38,112 nt of DNA from Sediminicola sp047612485 (GTDB lineage: Bacteria; Bacteroidota; Bacteroidia; Flavobacteriales; Flavobacteriaceae). The position numbers were made by a program, and so were the translations under genes. The DNA is taken from the NCBI GenBank assembly GCA_047612485.1, contig JBLGAT010000021.1, forward strand, positions 1-38,112, written 5' to 3'. The notes below the pieces were generated by a model. That model worked only from the letters and a program-made list of their open reading frames with translations, made no database searches and was not told the origin of the DNA. This document shows, piece by piece, positions 26,366 to 34,998 of the stretch (positions within the stretch are counted from its first letter, which is position 1; each line of letters begins with the position of its first letter).

Positions 26366-28057
26366 ATGCAACTTTCGGAGCAAGAAGTAATCAGAAGGGA
26401 AAAATTGGCCAAATTGAGGGCTATGGGCATCGACCCTTATCCAGCGGCATTGTATCCAGTGGATGCTACATCAAAAAGCATTAAAGAGGACTATAAGGAA
26501 GGTGAAAAAGTTGTTATCGCCGGCCGCCTGATGTCCAGGAGGATACAGGGGAAAGCCTCTTTTGCAGAATTACAGGACAGCCAAGGTAAAATACAGGTCT
26601 ATTTTAACAGGGATGAAATCTGCCCAGGGGAAGACAAAATAAAATATAACGATGTTTATAAAAAGTTGTTGGACATTGGCGACTTTATTGGCGTAGAAGG
26701 AGAGTTGTTTACAACACAGGTAGGTGAAAAAACGGTGATGGTTAAAGATTTCACCATTTTGAGCAAGGCTTTGAGGCCCTTGCCCCTGCCAAAAGTAGAC
26801 GCCCAAGGCAAGGTCTATGATGAGTTCAATGATCCAGAGTTAAGGTACCGCCAGCGTTATGTAGATCTTGTAGTAAATCCTGCCGTAAAACAGACATTTA
26901 TCAAGCGCACCAAGATAACCAACAGTATCCGTCAATTTTTTAATGAAAGGGAATATTTGGAAGTTGAAACTCCCATTCTTCAGCCTATCCCAGGTGGTGC
27001 GGCTGCAAGGCCATTTATTACACACCACAATGCACTTAACATGCCCCTTTATTTAAGGGTAGCAAATGAATTGTACTTAAAAAGACTCATCGTTGGTGGT
27101 TTTGATGGTGTATATGAGTTTTCAAAAGATTTTAGGAACGAAGGGATGGATCGCACCCACAATCCTGAATTTACGGTGATGGAACTCTATGTGGCCTATA
27201 AAGATTACAATTGGATGATGGATACTACGGAGCAACTTTTGGAAAAGGTAGCCTTGGATGCCAATGGAACTTCCAAGATTACCGTAGGTAAAAATGAAAT
27301 AGAATTTAAAGCCCCATATCCTCGAGTGCCCATCCTTGAAGCTATAAAAATTCATACAGGGTACGATGTTGCCGGAATGGATGAAGTGGAATTGCGTACG
27401 GTGGCCAAAAAATTAGGCCTAGAAGTGGATGAAACCATGGGTGTAGGCAAACTGATCGATGAGGTATTTGGAGAAAAATGCGAGCATTTTTATATCCAAC
27501 CTACCTTCATTACGGATTATCCCAAGGAAATGAGCCCCCTTTGCAAGGAGCATAGGGACAATCCAGCACTTACAGAGCGTTTTGAATTGATGGTAAACGG
27601 GAAAGAATTGGCAAACGCCTACTCGGAGCTCAACGACCCAATTGATCAACGGGAACGCTTTGAGGAACAATTGAAACTTTCAGCCAAAGGGGATGATGAG
27701 GCCATGTTTATTGATCAAGATTTCCTTAGGGCCTTGGAATACGGGATGCCACCTACCAGTGGGATTGGAATTGGGATAGATCGTTTGGTGATGTTGATGA
27801 CCAACAATGCTTCCATACAGGAAGTATTGTTCTTCCCACAAATGCGTCAAGAGAAGAAACCTATAGAGCTATCGGAAAGTGAGAAAATCATTTTTGATGT
27901 TTTAAAAAAGGAAAAAAACATGCCTTTGGAAGCCCTTAAAGAAGCTTCTGGATTGAGCAATAAAGCTTGGGACAAAGGAATAAAATCTTTGGGTAAACAC
28001 GGTTTGGCCAAGGTCTCCAAGGTGGATGATTCCTTGATCGTGGAACTTCAGGATTAA
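26366..28057 (+). CDS. lysS: lysyl-tRNA synthetase, class II
   Basis: LysRS charges tRNA-Lys with lysine. The 563-residue product has an N-terminal OB-fold anticodon-binding domain (about 45-145, 'VVIAGRLMSRRIQGKASF'). The class IIb catalytic core follows: GGAAARPF near 210, motif 2 FRNEGMDRTHNPEF from residue 256, and motif 3 TSGIGIGIDRL around 464-474. The usual enzyme ends soon after 'FFPQMRQE' (about residue 495). Here about 65 extra residues follow ('KKEKNMPLEALKEASGLSNK ... LAKVSKVDDSLIVEL') that read like a winged-helix domain. I recall such tails in Bacteroidota LysRS. It has its own promoter and a strong terminator. Confidence 0.96.
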   Translation: MQLSEQEVIRREKLAKLRAMGIDPYPAALYPVDATSKSIKEDYKEGEKVVIAGRLMSRRIQGKASFAELQDSQGKIQVYFNRDEICPGEDKIKYNDVYKKLLDIGDFIGVEGELFTTQVGEKTVMVKDFTILSKALRPLPLPKVDAQGKVYDEFNDPELRYRQRYVDLVVNPAVKQTFIKRTKITNSIRQFFNEREYLEVETPILQPIPGGAAARPFITHHNALNMPLYLRVANELYLKRLIVGGFDGVYEFSKDFRNEGMDRTHNPEFTVMELYVAYKDYNWMMDTTEQLLEKVALDANGTSKITVGKNEIEFKAPYPRVPILEAIKIHTGYDVAGMDEVELRTVAKKLGLEVDETMGVGKLIDEVFGEKCEHFYIQPTFITDYPKEMSPLCKEHRDNPALTERFELMVNGKELANAYSELNDPIDQRERFEEQLKLSAKGDDEAMFIDQDFLRALEYGMPPTSGIGIGIDRLVMLMTNNASIQEVLFFPQMRQEKKPIELSESEKIIFDVLKKEKNMPLEALKEASGLSNKAWDKGIKSLGKHGLAKVSKVDDSLIVELQD

Positions 28058-28082
28058 ATTTTTATATTTTATAAATCAATTA

Positions 28083-28123
28083 AAATAAAGGAGAGGGGCA
28101 AATGCCCCTCTCCTTTATTTTTT
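28083..28123 (+). terminator. lysS terminator
   Basis: An 18-bp perfect inverted repeat (28083-28100 with 28103-28120), G/C-rich in the middle (GAGAGGGGCA), is followed by T's. It starts 26 nt after the lysS stop. Confidence 0.88.
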
Positions 28124-28167
28124 AAGCCAACATAAAAAGTATAGCTTAGGCACTTTAATAACCAACC

Positions 28168-29598
28168 ATGGACCTAAGTAAAAAAATGGGCCTTCTAATA
28201 GGGCCTATAGCATTTTTGATAATCAACAATCTTCCCTTTGATCTCATTTCAGAAACAGGCGACCCTGTGATTGCCGTTGCCGTTTGGATGATTTTATGGT
28301 GGATAACCGAAGCTGTTTCCATCTCCGTTACCGCCTTATTGCCTTTAATATTATTCCCTTTGCTCAATGTAATGTCCATCGAGGATGTAGGGGCAAATTA
28401 TGGTAGTCCCATCATATTTCTATTTTTTGGGGGCTTTATTTTGGCCTTAGCCCTAGAAAAGGTAAATCTGCACAAACGGATTGCCCTGAATATTATTAAG
28501 ATTACAGGAACAACCCCTAACAAGGTAGTCCTCGGATTCATGATCGCAACAGCTTCCATGAGTATGTGGATCAGCAATACTGCCAGTACAGTGGTAATGC
28601 TCCCTATAGCTATTTCCGTAATCCGCCTTTTGATAAATGATGCGGATGGATTTACAAAGGATGACAAGAATTTTGCTGTGAGCGTTATGCTCGGGATTGC
28701 ATTTTCTGCAAATGCAGGGGGTATCGCTACGGTTATTGGAACACCACCCAATTCTGTTTTGATAGGTTTATTGGAAAATGAATACAATATTGAAATCTCC
28801 TTTTTAAAATGGATGGTGATTGGCGTGCCCTTTTCCATAGTTATGGTCGCCGTTAGTTATTTTGTCCTTATAAAATTGATGTTTCCTAACAAACAACTCA
28901 AATTCGCGGCTTCTAAACAAGTCATCCAATCCGAGCTAGAAAAACTAGGTCCTACCTCCTCCAAAGAAAAAATGGTGTTGGCCATATTTGGAATCACGGT
29001 CTTTCTATGGGTTTTCAGGACCCTCATCAATGGGGTGTTCCCTTCCCTAGATCTATCAGACACTATCATAAGTATGATTGCCGCTGTGGCCCTTTTTGCC
29101 GTTCCCCATAATTTAAAAAAAGGAGATTTCATCCTTCATTGGAATGATACCGAAAAGTTGGCCTGGGGTATTTTGGTGCTTTTTGGAGGTGGATTGGCAT
29201 TGGCCAACGGAATGTCGGCCAGTGGTATTGTGGATATGGTCACTAATGCCATTGCCAGCAGTGACATAAGCATATTGCTCACAGCCTCCCTCCTAATCGT
29301 TTTAATGCTCTTCATGACCGAGCTGATGAGTAACGTGGCATTGATTGCGGTCTTAGCGCCAGTTGTAGCAGGAATAGCTATTGGGTTAAATGTCCCAATC
29401 GTATACCTACTTATACCCGTAACTATGGCAAGTAGTTGTGCTTTTATGTTACCTATGGCCACTCCTCCCAATGCAATAGTTTTTGCAAGTGGGTATATCA
29501 AGGTATCCCAAATGGCAAGGGCAGGTATAATTCTAAACCTGATTTCTGTAGCCATCCTTATTTTTATGTTCCAATGGGTATTGCCTTTAGTATTTTAA
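28168..29598 (+). CDS. DASS/SLC13 family sodium-coupled anion transporter
   Basis: The 476-residue polytopic inner-membrane protein has about 11-12 hydrophobic segments. Two inverted-repeat cation/substrate motifs are visible: 'SNTASTVVMLPIAI' (about 135-150) with 'GGIATVIGTPPNSVL' (about 192-206), and 'MSNVALIAVLAPV' with the family signature MASSCAFMLPMATPPNAIVF (residues 420-439). DASS carriers import di- or tricarboxylates (or sulfate) with sodium. The exact substrate is not readable, though the SNT and TPPN motifs favour carboxylates. It follows the lysS terminator, so it is separately transcribed; no clear promoter boxes were seen. Confidence 0.9.
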   Translation: MDLSKKMGLLIGPIAFLIINNLPFDLISETGDPVIAVAVWMILWWITEAVSISVTALLPLILFPLLNVMSIEDVGANYGSPIIFLFFGGFILALALEKVNLHKRIALNIIKITGTTPNKVVLGFMIATASMSMWISNTASTVVMLPIAISVIRLLINDADGFTKDDKNFAVSVMLGIAFSANAGGIATVIGTPPNSVLIGLLENEYNIEISFLKWMVIGVPFSIVMVAVSYFVLIKLMFPNKQLKFAASKQVIQSELEKLGPTSSKEKMVLAIFGITVFLWVFRTLINGVFPSLDLSDTIISMIAAVALFAVPHNLKKGDFILHWNDTEKLAWGILVLFGGGLALANGMSASGIVDMVTNAIASSDISILLTASLLIVLMLFMTELMSNVALIAVLAPVVAGIAIGLNVPIVYLLIPVTMASSCAFMLPMATPPNAIVFASGYIKVSQMARAGIILNLISVAILIFMFQWVLPLVF

Positions 29599-30036
29599 AA
29601 AACGGGGTTCTTGGAACCAATACGATATAAAGTTTATTAAGTGATAAGTGGCATTTCAGAATGTTGATGGAAGGAGAAACATTGAAAATTATAAGCATTG
29701 GACTTATGAGTTTATGCAGCTCCATTTAAAGTAAAAGCGTACCCATAAAAAAGCCCTTATTTTAAAAGGGCTCTTTAATAGCTAAATTTAATAATGACAA
29801 CCCAAATATTGGTCCCTAGACAATATTACCTTAATAACTGTAATTCAACACTTTATATCCAGTATTATAACACATCTGTATTTTTAAGTTACAGATTACC
29901 CATTAAAAAATGTCTGTTATCATATTCAAAACAAGTTATTAAAGGGGTAAAACAATCAATTGGTTATGATTTCATTAACAAAAAAATGGGTTTATTTTTC
30001 GGTTATTTGAGGAATTCGAAAAAAAATTGACTGAAA
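29599..30036. other. 438-nt interval without a convincing gene
   Basis: The interval holds a terminator-like hairpin (29746-29778) and then about 260 nt of A/T-rich DNA before the metalloprotease gene. A 78-codon frame at 29794-30030 is rich in Tyr/Asn/Ser, has no family resemblance, and is probably noise. The distance to 30037 leaves room for a long 5' leader, but I recognise no riboswitch. Confidence 0.5.
29746..29778 (+). terminator. terminator after the DASS transporter
   Basis: AGCCCTT (29752-29758) pairs with AAGGGCT (29766-29772). Flanking A and T runs extend the stem with one bulged C. It lies about 150 nt after the stop. Confidence 0.6.
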
Positions 30037-32523
30037 ATGATTAAAAAATTATTCCCAAAGTTGCTTATGCTTCTATTGGTATTGGGTTATTGTACCCCAG
30101 CTGAAGCACAACTTTTCAAGAAAAAGAAAAAAGAAAAAACAGAGGACAGTTCAAAACCCAAAAAAGATGGCATTCAGCCCTATGACAAGGTAATCACCAA
30201 AGATGCCAAAACAGATCAAGGTTTATTTTCTATTCATGAGGTAGAGGACAAGTTTTATTATGAAATCCCCGACTCCCTTTTCAATAAGGAAATGTTGATG
30301 GTGAGCCGTATTTCCAAAACAGCCAACGGCATAGGTTTTGGTGGGGGAAAAATTAACACCCAGGTCCTTCGTTGGGAAAAAACACCTAAAAAGGTGTTTT
30401 TAAGGGTAGTATCCTATGACGTTGTTGCGGCAGACTCCCTTCCGGTGCATGAAGCGGTATCAAATTCAAATTTTGAACCGGTCCTTTATACCTTTCCTAT
30501 CAAGGCTTTTCACAAGGATTCTACTATTACCGCAACGGTAATTGAAGTGAACGACTTCTTCGAAAAAGACGTAAATGCCTTGGGAATGCCAGAGTTTTAC
30601 AGAAAACAATACAAGGTATCCCGTTTGGATGACACCAGAAGTTATATTGAAACATTGAAAAGCTACCCCCTTAATATTGAAGCGAGGCATGTAAAAACGT
30701 ATGCTGCCAGCGATGCCCCATCCAATGGGAGCCTTGGCTCCATATCCATAGAAATCAACAATTCCATGATCTTGTTGCCCAAAGAACCAATGAAGCGCCG
30801 TTATTTTGACGAGCGGGTTGGCTGGTTTGCCAGGGGTCAAGTAGATTACGGTCTGGACGCCCAAAAAAGCAAAACCATTCGCTATTTGGACCGCTGGAGA
30901 TTAGAGGTAAAAGAAGAGGACAAAGAGAAATTTGCCAATGGTGAGCTTGTTGAGCCCAAAAAGCAGATTGTTTATTATGTGGACAGGGCCACACCTAAAC
31001 AGTGGGTTCCCTTTATCAAACAGGGGATAGAAGATTGGCAAGTAGCTTTTGAGGCCGCAGGGTTTAAAAATGCCATAATTGCCATGGAACCACCAACAAT
31101 GGAAGAGGATCCAGAGTGGTCACCAGAAGACGTGCGTTATTCCGTTGTTCGTTATCTGGCATCCCCTATTCCAAATGCCAACGGTCCCCATGTGAGTGAT
31201 CCAAGAAGTGGTGAAATTTTGGAATCGGACATTAACTGGTACCACAATGTAATGACCCTTTTACGCAATTGGTTCTTTGTGCAAACTGCGGCCATTAATC
31301 CAGACGCAAGAAGCGTGCAATTCAAGGACGAAGTAATGGGTCGTTTAATACGTTTTGTGTCTTCTCATGAAGTAGGACATACCTTAGGTCTTCCTCATAA
31401 CATGGGCAGTAGTGTTGCCTATCCGGTAGATTCCTTGCGTTCAGCAGAATTTACCCAAAAATACGGAACTGCACCTTCCATTATGGACTATGCACGTTTT
31501 AATTATGTAGCACAACCAGGTGATGAGGGTGTTGCCCTTATGCCCAATATAGGTATCTACGATAAATATTCTATCAACTGGGGATACAGACCTATTTTAG
31601 GTAAAAATTCGGAAGAAGAGAAAGCCACTTTAGACACATGGATCTTGGAACATGCGGGAGACCCTATGTACAGATTTGGTAGTCAGCAACGCGATGTAGT
31701 CGACCCAAGTTCACAAACCGAAGATTTGGGAGATGACGCCATAAAGGCCAGTGATTACGGGATTGAAAATTTAAAACGAATTGTCCCGAATCTTATCACT
31801 TGGACAGCTGAAGATGGCAAAGACTATGAAGACCTTGGAGACCTTTACAATCAGGTTTTGGGGCAATACAACAGGTATATGGGACACGTATCCAATAATA
31901 TAGGAGGGGTTTACGAATACTACAAAACCTACGACCAAGAAGGAGCTGTATACACCTATGTAACCAAAGTACATCAAATAAAAGCGATGGATTTTGTACA
32001 AAGACAACTGTTTACTACTCCAGAATGGTTATTAGATCAAAATATATTTAATAAAATAGAGAATTCCGGTTCTGTAGAAAGACTAAGAGCCCTTCAGGTA
32101 AGAACCCTGGACAATATTCTTAGTTTGGGCACAATGGCCAGGATTATTGAAAATGAAACCGCAAACGGCACTGATGCTTACCGCCTATTGGATGTGACCC
32201 AAGATTTAAGAAAAGGAATCTGGTCCGAATTGAGAAGTGGTAAAAAAATAGACACCTATAGAAGAAACCTCCAGAAGGCGCATATTGACCGTTTGGCCTA
32301 TTTGATGACAGCAGAAAATCTTGAACCATCTAGAGGAAGAGGAGGTAGCCAATCTACTGTTTTGAATACAAGTCAATCTGATATTCGTTCTATTGCACGT
32401 GCAGAAATGAATATGCTAAAAGGAGATATTAGAAATGCAATTTCTAGGACTTCAGACAGTATGAGCAAATACCATCTACAGGATGCCCTTGTGAGAATAG
32501 ATATGGTTCTGGACCCTAAATAA
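30037..32523 (+). CDS. secreted zinc-dependent metalloprotease (metzincin type, DUF5117/DUF4953-like)
   Basis: The 828-residue product has a signal peptide (1-25, ending PAEAQ) and then a Lys-rich linker. The N-terminal half carries the block 'YDKVITKDAKTDQGLFSIHE' and matches the DUF5118/DUF5117 pattern. The catalytic core is HEVGHTLGLPH, with zinc ligands His444, His448 and His454 and general base Glu445. A Met-turn SIMDY (Met483) follows 30 residues later, as in metzincins. The C-terminal part is helical (DUF4953-like). Flavobacteria have several such proteins; they are expected in the periplasm or outer membrane. No T9SS C-terminal domain is visible. Substrate unknown. It is followed by a perfect terminator. 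Confidence 0.88.
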   Translation: MIKKLFPKLLMLLLVLGYCTPAEAQLFKKKKKEKTEDSSKPKKDGIQPYDKVITKDAKTDQGLFSIHEVEDKFYYEIPDSLFNKEMLMVSRISKTANGIGFGGGKINTQVLRWEKTPKKVFLRVVSYDVVAADSLPVHEAVSNSNFEPVLYTFPIKAFHKDSTITATVIEVNDFFEKDVNALGMPEFYRKQYKVSRLDDTRSYIETLKSYPLNIEARHVKTYAASDAPSNGSLGSISIEINNSMILLPKEPMKRRYFDERVGWFARGQVDYGLDAQKSKTIRYLDRWRLEVKEEDKEKFANGELVEPKKQIVYYVDRATPKQWVPFIKQGIEDWQVAFEAAGFKNAIIAMEPPTMEEDPEWSPEDVRYSVVRYLASPIPNANGPHVSDPRSGEILESDINWYHNVMTLLRNWFFVQTAAINPDARSVQFKDEVMGRLIRFVSSHEVGHTLGLPHNMGSSVAYPVDSLRSAEFTQKYGTAPSIMDYARFNYVAQPGDEGVALMPNIGIYDKYSINWGYRPILGKNSEEEKATLDTWILEHAGDPMYRFGSQQRDVVDPSSQTEDLGDDAIKASDYGIENLKRIVPNLITWTAEDGKDYEDLGDLYNQVLGQYNRYMGHVSNNIGGVYEYYKTYDQEGAVYTYVTKVHQIKAMDFVQRQLFTTPEWLLDQNIFNKIENSGSVERLRALQVRTLDNILSLGTMARIIENETANGTDAYRLLDVTQDLRKGIWSELRSGKKIDTYRRNLQKAHIDRLAYLMTAENLEPSRGRGGSQSTVLNTSQSDIRSIARAEMNMLKGDIRNAISRTSDSMSKYHLQDALVRIDMVLDPK

Positions 32524-32549
32524 GGGATAACATATACTTCAATTATTAT

Positions 32550-32583
32550 AAAAAAGGTGTGGTTTTAAAACCACACCTTTTTT
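32550..32583 (+). terminator. terminator of the metalloprotease gene
   Basis: A 34-nt perfect palindrome with a GGTGTGG core is followed by a T-run. It begins 27 nt after the stop. Confidence 0.85.
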
Positions 32584-32663
32584 ATTGGTAACCCTTTTAA
32601 AGTGCAAATTATTCAACAAGTAATTGTACACCACAGAAAAAAGCACTTTCACAACAATAATTA

Positions 32664-32692
32664 TTGTAGCAACCTAAATTGAGCTAAATTTA
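32664..32692 (+). promoter_or_regulatory. putative promoter of the 60-codon gene
   Basis: TTG (32664-32666), 18-nt spacer, then TAAATTTA (32685-32692), one base from the TAnnTTTG consensus. It lies 24 nt upstream of the ATG at 32716. Confidence 0.45.
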
Positions 32693-32715
32693 TTTCAGAT
32701 TAAAATCCCAAGTTT

Positions 32716-32898
32716 ATGTCTCAGAAAATTAAAAGCCTACTGTATTTTGTTTGTTTTATGGCATCGGCGGCCATGTACCATGGTTTAGAACCAGTATTGG
32801 AACAGAATTCAACTGCCGTTGATTCCGTTAAAATGAACAAGGTTGATAACAATGAATTGGATTCCAATAAAGTTGCAAGTTTGGACATCATGGAATAA
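32716..32898 (+). CDS. small putative membrane-anchored or exported protein
   Basis: A 60-codon frame encodes a short basic N-terminus (MSQKIK), a hydrophobic segment (SLLYFVCFMASAAMYHGL) and a polar, acidic tail rich in Asn, Asp, Ser and Val. It matches no family I know. Its isolation between a promoter-like site (32664-32692) and a strong terminator (32935-32970) suggests a real transcription unit: a small exported or inner-membrane protein, or possibly an sRNA with a spurious frame. Confidence 0.45.
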   Translation: MSQKIKSLLYFVCFMASAAMYHGLEPVLEQNSTAVDSVKMNKVDNNELDSNKVASLDIME

Positions 32899-32934
32899 TC
32901 GTTAAAAGAAACTACGAATCCTACTTATAAGTAC

Positions 32935-32970
32935 AAATCAGGTATACCCCTACGTATACCTGATTTTTTT
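32935..32970 (+). terminator. terminator of the 60-codon gene
   Basis: AAATCAGGTATAC (32935-32947) pairs perfectly with GTATACCTGATTT (32954-32966) around a 6-nt loop and runs into T's. It is 36 nt after the small frame's stop, and no other plus-strand gene lies before it. Confidence 0.85.
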
Positions 32971-33142
32971 ATTCTGTTTTTTTCAATAGTACTGAATACT
33001 ATACATTTAGCACCTCCCTTTCGGCACAAAAGCCCCAGCTTATTCCTTCGGCGAGTTAAAATATTGCCAAAATCCCATCTCCTTTTAAACCTATGGCCTT
33101 TTAAGGTATCCTATAGAGGTAACCTACAAAATACAATTTACA

Positions 33143-33601
33143 ATGAAAAAAGTAATTCTATTAGGGCTATTAATGATCGGCTTTATAGGCCTGGCTCAAA
33201 ATGAAAGAGGAGAGCAGAGATATAGAGAAAATCTAGAAGATCTGTCCCCGGAACAAATGGCTACCTTACAGACCAAGCGCATGACCTTAACACTGGATCT
33301 AACCGAAGCCCAACAGAAACAGCTTCAGAAAATCAATTTGGAACAAGCTACAAGCCGTAAGGAAAGAATGATGGAGATGAAAGCGAAAAAAGAAAGTGGC
33401 GGGATGACCAAACCCACTTCCGAAGAGCGCTATGCCATCCAAACTGCTAAAATGGACCAGAAAATAGCCCAGAAAGCAAAAATGAAACAGATTTTTTCCA
33501 AGGAACAGTATGAAAAATGGGAGAAAATGCATCACAGAAAAGGGCATCATAAAAGCCAAAGGAAACATGGTTCCAAAGAACACCACAGATCAAAGAATTA
33601 A
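33143..33601 (+). CDS. Spy/CpxP- or DUF4890-like exported protein with His-rich tail
   Basis: The 152-residue product has a signal peptide (about 1-18, ending GLAQ), then a fully helical, charged body. It contains an LTxxQ-type motif (LDLTEAQQKQLQKINLEQ, residues about 50-67) and a second FSKEQYEKWEKM segment, features of the Spy/CpxP-like envelope chaperones and the related DUF4890 proteins of Bacteroidota. The last about 25 residues are rich in His, Lys and Ser (HHRKGHHKSQRKHGSKEHH) and might bind metal. Single gene, convergent with hemL; a shared hairpin lies at 33644-33686. Confidence 0.75.
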   Translation: MKKVILLGLLMIGFIGLAQNERGEQRYRENLEDLSPEQMATLQTKRMTLTLDLTEAQQKQLQKINLEQATSRKERMMEMKAKKESGGMTKPTSEERYAIQTAKMDQKIAQKAKMKQIFSKEQYEKWEKMHHRKGHHKSQRKHGSKEHHRSKN

Positions 33602-33643
33602 TTGACTGTCCAAGTTTAAGCGGCAGTAATAATTATTCCAACA

Positions 33644-33690
33644 AACAAGCCCCATGCATTCTTTAAGGGGATGTATGGGGCTTGTTTTAT
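33644..33690 (+). terminator. bidirectional terminator between the Spy-like gene and hemL
   Basis: AACAAGCCCCAT.CAT (33644-33659) pairs with ATG.ATGGGGCTTGTT (33671-33686) with one mismatch and an 11-nt loop. T's follow on the plus strand and a TTGTTTGTT stretch on the minus strand. The hemL stop is 16 nt away. Confidence 0.7.
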
Positions 33691-33706
33691 ATTAAAACCT
33701 ATTATA

Positions 33707-34996
33707 TTACTGCAATTGGGGAATGATCGTTTCCAATGCTGTAATGGTGGCATCCAAATCTTCATAGGATAAGGCATTGTTCAGGAAATAACTTTCAAAT
33801 GCACTCGGTGGCAGGTAGATCCCCTGGGATAGCATCCCATGAAAGTACTTCTTAAATGTTTCGTTATTGCCTTTGGCGGAAGAAGCAAAATCAACCACTG
33901 GCTTGTCCGTAAAATGTAGGGAGATCATAGATCCGAACCTATTGATCTGATATGGGATCCCTTTTCCATTCAAGACCCTATCAAAACCTTTGTGGAGATA
34001 GGCAGTCTTATCGGCAAGGCTTCGGAAAATTTCAGGCTTACTGTTCAATTCGGTCAACATGGCAAGTCCCGCACTCATGGCCAAGGGATTTCCACTTAGG
34101 GTCCCTGCCTGGTAAACAGGTCCTACAGGTGCCAAATAGTCCATAATTTCGTTTCGAGCGGCAAAGGCCCCAACTGGTAAACCTCCCCCAATAACTTTTC
34201 CAAAGGTCACGATGTCGGCGTCGATTCCCAAGACCTGCTGGGCCCCGCCTCTTCCCAAACGGAAGCCGGTCATCACCTCATCAAAAATCAATAATATCCC
34301 TTCTTTTGTGCAAAGTTCCCTAAGGCCCTTTATAAAATCTTCATCAGGGATGATACATCCCATATTCCCTGCAACAGGTTCAATAATTACGGCTGCAATC
34401 TCTCTTTTATTGGCATCTGTCAATGCTTCCACACTGGAAAGGTCATTATAGGTTGCCAATAGGGTATCCTTGGCTGTTCCCTTGGTAACGCCAGGACTAT
34501 TTGGACTCCCAAAGGTAACCGCTCCACTTCCAGCCTGAATAAGGAACGAATCTGAATGCCCATGATAGCAACCTGCAAATTTTATGATCTTATCCTTTCC
34601 CGTATAGCCCCTTGCCAAACGCACAGCACTCATACAGGCTTCGGTACCACTGTTCACAAACCTTATCTTATCGATATTTGGCACCATGGAGACCGCCAAT
34701 TTTGCCAATTCCGTTTCAATCTCCGTAGGCATACCAAAAGAAGTTCCTTTCTTGGCCTTTTCTATGACGGCATTGATGACAGGCTCATGGGCGTGACCTA
34801 ATATCATTGGGCCCCATGAAGCGATATAATCTATAAATTTATTCCCGTCTACATCGTAGAGGTAGGCTCCTTTCGCCTCTTTTACAAAAATGGGATCACC
34901 TCCTACAGCCGTAAAAGCCCGTACCGGAGAGTTTACTCCACCCGGAATATATTGTTGTGCCTCGTCGAATAAGACACTACTTCTTTTATAAATCAT
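33707..34996 (-). CDS. hemL: glutamate-1-semialdehyde 2,1-aminomutase
   Basis: HemL converts glutamate-1-semialdehyde into 5-aminolevulinate, the tetrapyrrole precursor of haem, by the C5 pathway. The 429-residue product is a class III PLP aminotransferase with 'SGTEACMSAVRLARGYTGK' and 'FDEVMTGFRLGRGGAQ'. The PLP lysine is Lys267 in TFGKVIGGGLPVG (E. coli position 265), followed by 'YQAGTLSGNPLAMSAG'. Length is normal. The ATG lies 2 nt after the stop of the glucosaminidase gene, so it is probably translated from the same message. Other hem genes are not in the window. Confidence 0.96.
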   Translation of the reverse strand: MIYKRSSVLFDEAQQYIPGGVNSPVRAFTAVGGDPIFVKEAKGAYLYDVDGNKFIDYIASWGPMILGHAHEPVINAVIEKAKKGTSFGMPTEIETELAKLAVSMVPNIDKIRFVNSGTEACMSAVRLARGYTGKDKIIKFAGCYHGHSDSFLIQAGSGAVTFGSPNSPGVTKGTAKDTLLATYNDLSSVEALTDANKREIAAVIIEPVAGNMGCIIPDEDFIKGLRELCTKEGILLIFDEVMTGFRLGRGGAQQVLGIDADIVTFGKVIGGGLPVGAFAARNEIMDYLAPVGPVYQAGTLSGNPLAMSAGLAMLTELNSKPEIFRSLADKTAYLHKGFDRVLNGKGIPYQINRFGSMISLHFTDKPVVDFASSAKGNNETFKKYFHGMLSQGIYLPPSAFESYFLNNALSYEDLDATITALETIIPQLQ

Positions 34997-34998
34997 GA

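Noticed and set aside
28398..28838. 146-codon minus-strand frame within the DASS transporter
   Set aside because: Antisense of transmembrane segments; the plus-strand frame has full family motifs.
29794..30030. 78-codon plus-strand frame before the metalloprotease
   Set aside because: Composition typical of A/T-rich noise, no signal peptide or motif, overlapping a probable leader region.
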